Of a stretch of DNA of 64,000 nt, positions 62,189 through 64,000 are shown in pieces (the first letter of the stretch is position 1; each line of letters starts with the position of its first letter). The translations under genes and the position numbers were made by a program. The notes under the pieces were generated by a model. That model searched no databases, was not told where the DNA came from, and was given only the letters and a program-made list of their open reading frames with translations. The stretch comes from an uncultured Acidobacteriaceae bacterium (lineage in GTDB: Bacteria > Acidobacteriota > Terriglobia > Terriglobales > Acidobacteriaceae). The DNA lies in NCBI GenBank assembly GCA_937879855.1, contig CALFMO010000028.1:147871-211870 (forward strand), in the 5' to 3' direction.

Positions 62189-63655
62189 CTAACTGTAGGC
62201 GAAGAGGGTCATGAAGCCGAAGTCCATGTGGAGTTGCTGGTGGCAGTGGAAGAGGGTTGGGCCGGGATTGTTGGCTTGGAAATCGATTTCGACTTCCTGG
62301 TAGCCGCCGACCATGACTACATCTTTCATTACGCCGGAGGTAGGCTGGCCGGCAAATTTTGTCAGTTCGAAGGTGTGGCGGTGGAGATGGATGGGGTGAA
62401 TGTCGTCACTGGCATTGCGCATGCGGATGCGGTAGCGCTTGCCTTCTGTCACCTTGAAGGCTGGCGGCGCCATCATTTGCGTTAGCGGATAGGCGGCGCC
62501 GTTGATGGTCCATTGATTGAATCCGTCGACGGCGGCATTTTGCTTTTCGAAGAGCATTTCGAAAATCTCGTCGGGCTGCGGGGAGTTTGCGGCAGCGGCG
62601 CCGAAGTGGTCGTAGTTCCATTTGAACGGAACGGGCGGAAGCCATTGGGGTTTGGTTTTGCTGCCGGCGTATTCGACTACGATGCCCATGCCGTGATGGC
62701 GATCGTCGTCGTCGAGGTCTCCCATGATCCAGACGCCGGGATGGTTCATTTCTACAATGGCGGAGATGCGCTCGGCGGTGCCGAGCCAGAGAACGGGAAC
62801 GCGAACTGGTTTGGGGAGCGGATTGCCGTCCATGGCAATGACGGTGAAAGTGTGGCCGGGGAGAGCCAGGCTGCGAATCTCGGTGGCGCTACCGTTGAGA
62901 ACGTGGAAGAGAACGCGCTCGCGCGGTTTCACGCGCACCGGTTCGCCGTGGCCCAGCATGCGCCCGTTGATGGTGAATGAGTCGTAACCGACTTCGAATC
63001 CGTGAGGCTTGCCCTGGGCTATCGAGGCTTTCATCTTGTTCTCGCCCGATTCTTTGAGTTCGGGAATGGTTTGTGCGGGCGAGAGGAAGTGCTGCGGCAT
63101 GTCGCCGCCGCGGCTCAAGGTGGGCTGGAATTCTTTTAGTGTGAGGAAGACTTCGCGATCGTAGTTGCCGGGATTTTGTTTGGGTTCGATGTAGACGGGG
63201 CCGACCTGGCCGCTGTACTGGCCGAGAGAGAGATTGTCCCCGGCGCGGACGTGGGTGTGATAGAAGCGGAGGCCCGAGGGGTGGGGCACGAAGGAGATCC
63301 TGCGCGAGCCTTGGGGAGGAATGAAGGGAGTGCCCTCTTCGGCGGCGCCATCGACTTCGGTGGAAACCAGCTGGCCGTGCCAGTGCAGTTGTTCGGGAGT
63401 GTCGGTGTCGTTTTGAATGTCGACGGTGACCTGCTGGCCCTCTTTCAGGCGAAGTAACGGGCCGGGGAATTGGCCGTTGTACGTGGTGACCGAGAGGATG
63501 CGTTTGGGCGCGATTTCGAGTGGCTTGGTGGCGATCGTGAGGGTGTAGTCGGCGGGGGTTTGCGCCAGCAAGCGCGAGGGCGGGAGTAGAGTCGCGGCGG
63601 CGGTTGCGGCGGCGGTTTTGAGGAAGGTGCGGCGGTCGGGGTTCAGGGGAGACAT
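62189..63655 (-). CDS. Tat-exported multicopper oxidase
   Basis: A 488-residue laccase-like enzyme. The N-terminus DRRTFLKTAAATAAATLLP is a Tat signal. The copper sites are HWHG and YHTHV in the first cupredoxin domain and HPIHLHRHTFEL and HCHQQLHMDFGFM in the last, giving full type 1, 2 and 3 sites. It would oxidise a substrate (phenolic, or Cu(I)) with O2 in the periplasm. The start ATG 63655 is set by the Tat motif; frames extending further upstream run through R9 repeat DNA. It is convergent with parB. Confidence 0.93.
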   Translation of the reverse strand: MSPLNPDRRTFLKTAAATAAATLLPPSRLLAQTPADYTLTIATKPLEIAPKRILSVTTYNGQFPGPLLRLKEGQQVTVDIQNDTDTPEQLHWHGQLVSTEVDGAAEEGTPFIPPQGSRRISFVPHPSGLRFYHTHVRAGDNLSLGQYSGQVGPVYIEPKQNPGNYDREVFLTLKEFQPTLSRGGDMPQHFLSPAQTIPELKESGENKMKASIAQGKPHGFEVGYDSFTINGRMLGHGEPVRVKPRERVLFHVLNGSATEIRSLALPGHTFTVIAMDGNPLPKPVRVPVLWLGTAERISAIVEMNHPGVWIMGDLDDDDRHHGMGIVVEYAGSKTKPQWLPPVPFKWNYDHFGAAAANSPQPDEIFEMLFEKQNAAVDGFNQWTINGAAYPLTQMMAPPAFKVTEGKRYRIRMRNASDDIHPIHLHRHTFELTKFAGQPTSGVMKDVVMVGGYQEVEIDFQANNPGPTLFHCHQQLHMDFGFMTLFAYS

Positions 63656-64000
63656 AATATTGGAATATATCGGATTTGAAATCGATGATGCCGGTTTGGC
63701 GGACGCGACGTGAGATTGAGCGGGGCAGGATGGATTTCGATCGATGGGCAGGAATTTGAGCGAGATAGATTGTTTCGTCGGACAAGGTTTTCTTTCGCCC
63801 CTTTCGGGGCTTGTTGATCTTCCCGCGCGGCAGTCCCACGGCTTGCGCCGTGGGCTGCATTCTATCGCCCCTTCGCGGCTTGGGGAATTGGACGCGGATT
63901 GAGACAGTGGACGCAGTTCGGTTTTTAGATAGCGGACTACGAGGGTGAGCTTTGCGGCTACAGCCACGGGGGCGGGCTAGGCTGGGGGTAAATCGGATGG
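63656..64000. repeat. Upstream region of the multicopper oxidase with second R9 copy
   Basis: Positions 63788-63885 carry the R9 three-palindrome unit in the same orientation as the copy at 61992. No other gene is seen up to the window edge. Confidence 0.65.

Overview
The window reads as a chromosomal segment of an acidobacterium, most likely class Terriglobia (Koribacter-like). The reasons are moderately high GC, very dense short palindromic repeats, secreted M13 and oligoendopeptidase F peptidases, a TonB receptor with an N-terminal carboxypeptidase-regulatory domain, an LpxI-type lipid A route, and a Tes-like radical SAM enzyme of the kind proposed to make membrane-spanning lipids in this phylum. 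No rRNA, tRNA, prophage, intact insertion sequence or CRISPR array was recognised.

Layout. 0-16 kb: leuC, lemA, hemB, a sensor histidine kinase, mutS2, an M13 metallopeptidase, a DOPA-dioxygenase-like protein, a TonB-like protein and a cytochrome c. 15-23.6 kb: an outer-membrane lipid block (Gfo/Idh/MocA oxidoreductase, lpxI, lpxA, fabZ) interleaved with dinB, pepF, an M20 peptidase and a secreted methyltransferase. 23.7-42 kb: mostly housekeeping genes (tatA, maf, lepA, dnaB, rpoD, dnaG, rpmE, dusB, an EF-G paralogue). Between dnaB and rpoD lies a 0.9 kb non-coding stretch with a candidate structured RNA ending in a strong intrinsic terminator. 42-53.7 kb: accessory genes, including a cysteine-rich secreted protein next to a TonB-dependent receptor, a CusF-SCO fusion next to a VKOR-like protein (possibly a copper and thiol group), and a GbsR-headed group of membrane proteins. 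53.9-57.2 kb: a tight operon of lgt-like, multi-pass membrane protein and Tes-like radical SAM genes. 57.9-61.8 kb: rsmG, five palindromic parS-like sites, parA, parB. 62.2-63.7 kb: a Tat-exported multicopper oxidase.

Two features stand out. First, five 16-bp palindromes (TGTTCCTGCRGGAACA) lie within 461 bp just upstream of parAB. They keep the outer bases of canonical parS but replace the central ACGT with TGCR, which suggests a divergent parS/ParB specificity. Second, at least nine families of short repeats occur between genes and also as in-frame insertions in conserved genes (mutS2, maf, dnaG, an NTase-like gene, dusB, a yndJ-like gene, lgt, the radical SAM gene, rsmG, parB). This resembles the protein-coding palindromic elements described in Rickettsia. 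Function calls rest on motif recognition by eye; no database search was possible.
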